Positions 5,231-5,975 of a stretch of 5,975 bases of DNA are shown piece by piece. The notes below the pieces were generated by a model. It did no database searches, was not told the DNA's origin, and saw only the letters and a program-made list of their open reading frames with translations. This DNA is from Pseudomonadota bacterium (lineage in GTDB: Bacteria > Pseudomonadota > Alphaproteobacteria > Rhodobacterales > Rhodobacteraceae), in the NCBI GenBank assembly GCA_027623875.1, contig JAQBUS010000091.1, forward strand, positions 1 through 5,975, read 5' to 3'. The first letter of the stretch is position 1. Every line of letters begins with the position of its first letter. The position numbers were made by a program, and so were the translations under genes.

Positions 5231-5975
5231 AAGCCCTAATTGTTGGAGGAGGAATTGCTGGATTGGCGACCTCTCTTTCTTTGGCAAAAGAGGGTTGGAG
5301 TGTGACTGTCCTAGAACAGGGTGAAAACTTCCGGGATATCGGAGCGGGGATTCAGATAAGTCCTAATGGCACTAAAATTTTAGAATATTTATCCGTAATG
5401 CCTGACCTGGAATCAAGTTTATTTGAACCATTAAATTTAGAGCTCAGATACGGGATTTCCGGCAAAAGTATCTTTAAGGTTCCATTGAAGGATTATGCGT
5501 CTCAAAGATGGGGAGGGAGGTATATTCATATTCATCGGTATGATCTGTTGAAAGGCCTTCTATCTGCTGTAAAACGAAACCCAAAGATCGAATTAAGAAC
5601 AAAATCTAAAGTGATCAGTTATATAGATAAAATTTCAAGTGTTGAGTTAACACTGGAGAATGGGTTGCGTTTTTCCGCAGACCTCATCGTTGGAGCTGAC
5701 GGAATAAAATCGATTGTTAAGAGCCAAATGTTAGGGGATAAACCGCCAAAGTTTACCGGAAACATAGCTTGGAGGGCTCTACTTCCGTTGAACCTTTTAA
5801 AAGAAAACACCCCCCCTCCGAGTGCGTGTGTTTGGGTTGGTGAGGGTAGGCATGCGGTAACAACGCGGATAAGAAGTGGAAAGGTAGTTAATTTTGTTGG
5901 CATAGTTGAAAAAGCCGAATGGACAGAAGAGTCCTGGGTAACTAACGGAGATAAAGCTATGGCTTTGAATGATTT
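5227..5975 (+). CDS. Class A FAD-dependent aromatic monooxygenase, N-terminal part (3' truncated by window)
   Basis: The first 249 residues are present; the family is usually about 380-420 long, so the C-terminal third is outside the window. The FAD-binding GxGxxG is at 7-12 (GGGIAG), with E30 closing the second strand to bind the ribose. GAGIQISPNG lies at 39-48 and the conserved Arg of the HRYDLL segment is R104. The DG motif of flavoprotein hydroxylases is GADGIKS at 156-162, and AWRALLP at 181-187 is typical of the salicylate hydroxylase, 3-hydroxybenzoate 6-hydroxylase and 6-hydroxynicotinate monooxygenase group. These use NAD(P)H and O2 to hydroxylate phenolic or N-heterocyclic rings, sometimes with decarboxylation. 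ATG 5227 overlaps the SDR stop by four bases and has a short AGG at 5219-5221. A C7 run lies at 5810-5816. The substrate cannot be decided from this part; an aromatic or enolic acid is the family expectation. Confidence 0.88.
   Translation, partial: MKALIVGGGIAGLATSLSLAKEGWSVTVLEQGENFRDIGAGIQISPNGTKILEYLSVMPDLESSLFEPLNLELRYGISGKSIFKVPLKDYASQRWGGRYIHIHRYDLLKGLLSAVKRNPKIELRTKSKVISYIDKISSVELTLENGLRFSADLIVGADGIKSIVKSQMLGDKPPKFTGNIAWRALLPLNLLKENTPPPSACVWVGEGRHAVTTRIRSGKVVNFVGIVEKAEWTEESWVTNGDKAMALND

Noticed and set aside
5619..5903. 94-residue reverse-strand ORF inside the monooxygenase
   Set aside because: It is antisense to the well-conserved DG-motif region of the flavoprotein, and its composition looks like complement of coding sequence.

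Overview
The window looks like part of a chromosome from an AT-rich proteobacterium, with about 40% G+C by eye. An alphaproteobacterium is the best guess. The rhomboid C-terminus (AWEAHLGGFVAG) and the first SDR C-terminus (ADGGFDSTGVGLPALR) resemble alphaproteobacterial family members as I remember them. A low-GC marine lineage would fit, but the window has no rRNA or other marker to prove it. Everything supported lies on the + strand and coding density is high. No stretch over about 90 bases lacks a gene, and I see no tRNA, rRNA, CRISPR array, transposase or attachment site.

Positions 1-849 are housekeeping: the last 46 codons of glucose-6-phosphate isomerase, then a six-helix rhomboid intramembrane serine protease with its catalytic Ser and His intact. 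A modest sigma70-like promoter (150-178) sits between the two and favours the shorter rhomboid start.

Positions 930-5975 hold a compact co-directional cluster of six metabolic genes with gaps of 38, 27, 63 and 33 bases and a final ATGA overlap. They encode a zinc NAD-dependent alcohol dehydrogenase, an SDR oxidoreductase, a glyoxalase II-type glutathione thioesterase (gloB-like), a hydroxypyruvate isomerase-like TIM barrel, a second SDR of the HSD10/3-hydroxyacyl-CoA dehydrogenase type, and a class A FAD aromatic monooxygenase cut by the window edge. Every catalytic motif I could check is intact. This looks like a catabolic operon with three NAD-type dehydrogenases, an isomerase, a glutathione thioester hydrolase and a ring or enolate hydroxylase. 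I do not recognise the whole set as a described pathway. The substrate cannot be read from this window, and no transporter or regulator is visible, so the operon probably continues to the right.

The main points of interest are this gene combination, non-canonical residues in the isomerase active-site loop, the possible pairing of the alcohol dehydrogenase with a glutathione thioesterase, a perfect 16-bp palindrome at the end of the dehydrogenase gene, and an unusual ATG/GTG double start followed by an A8 run at the first SDR gene.
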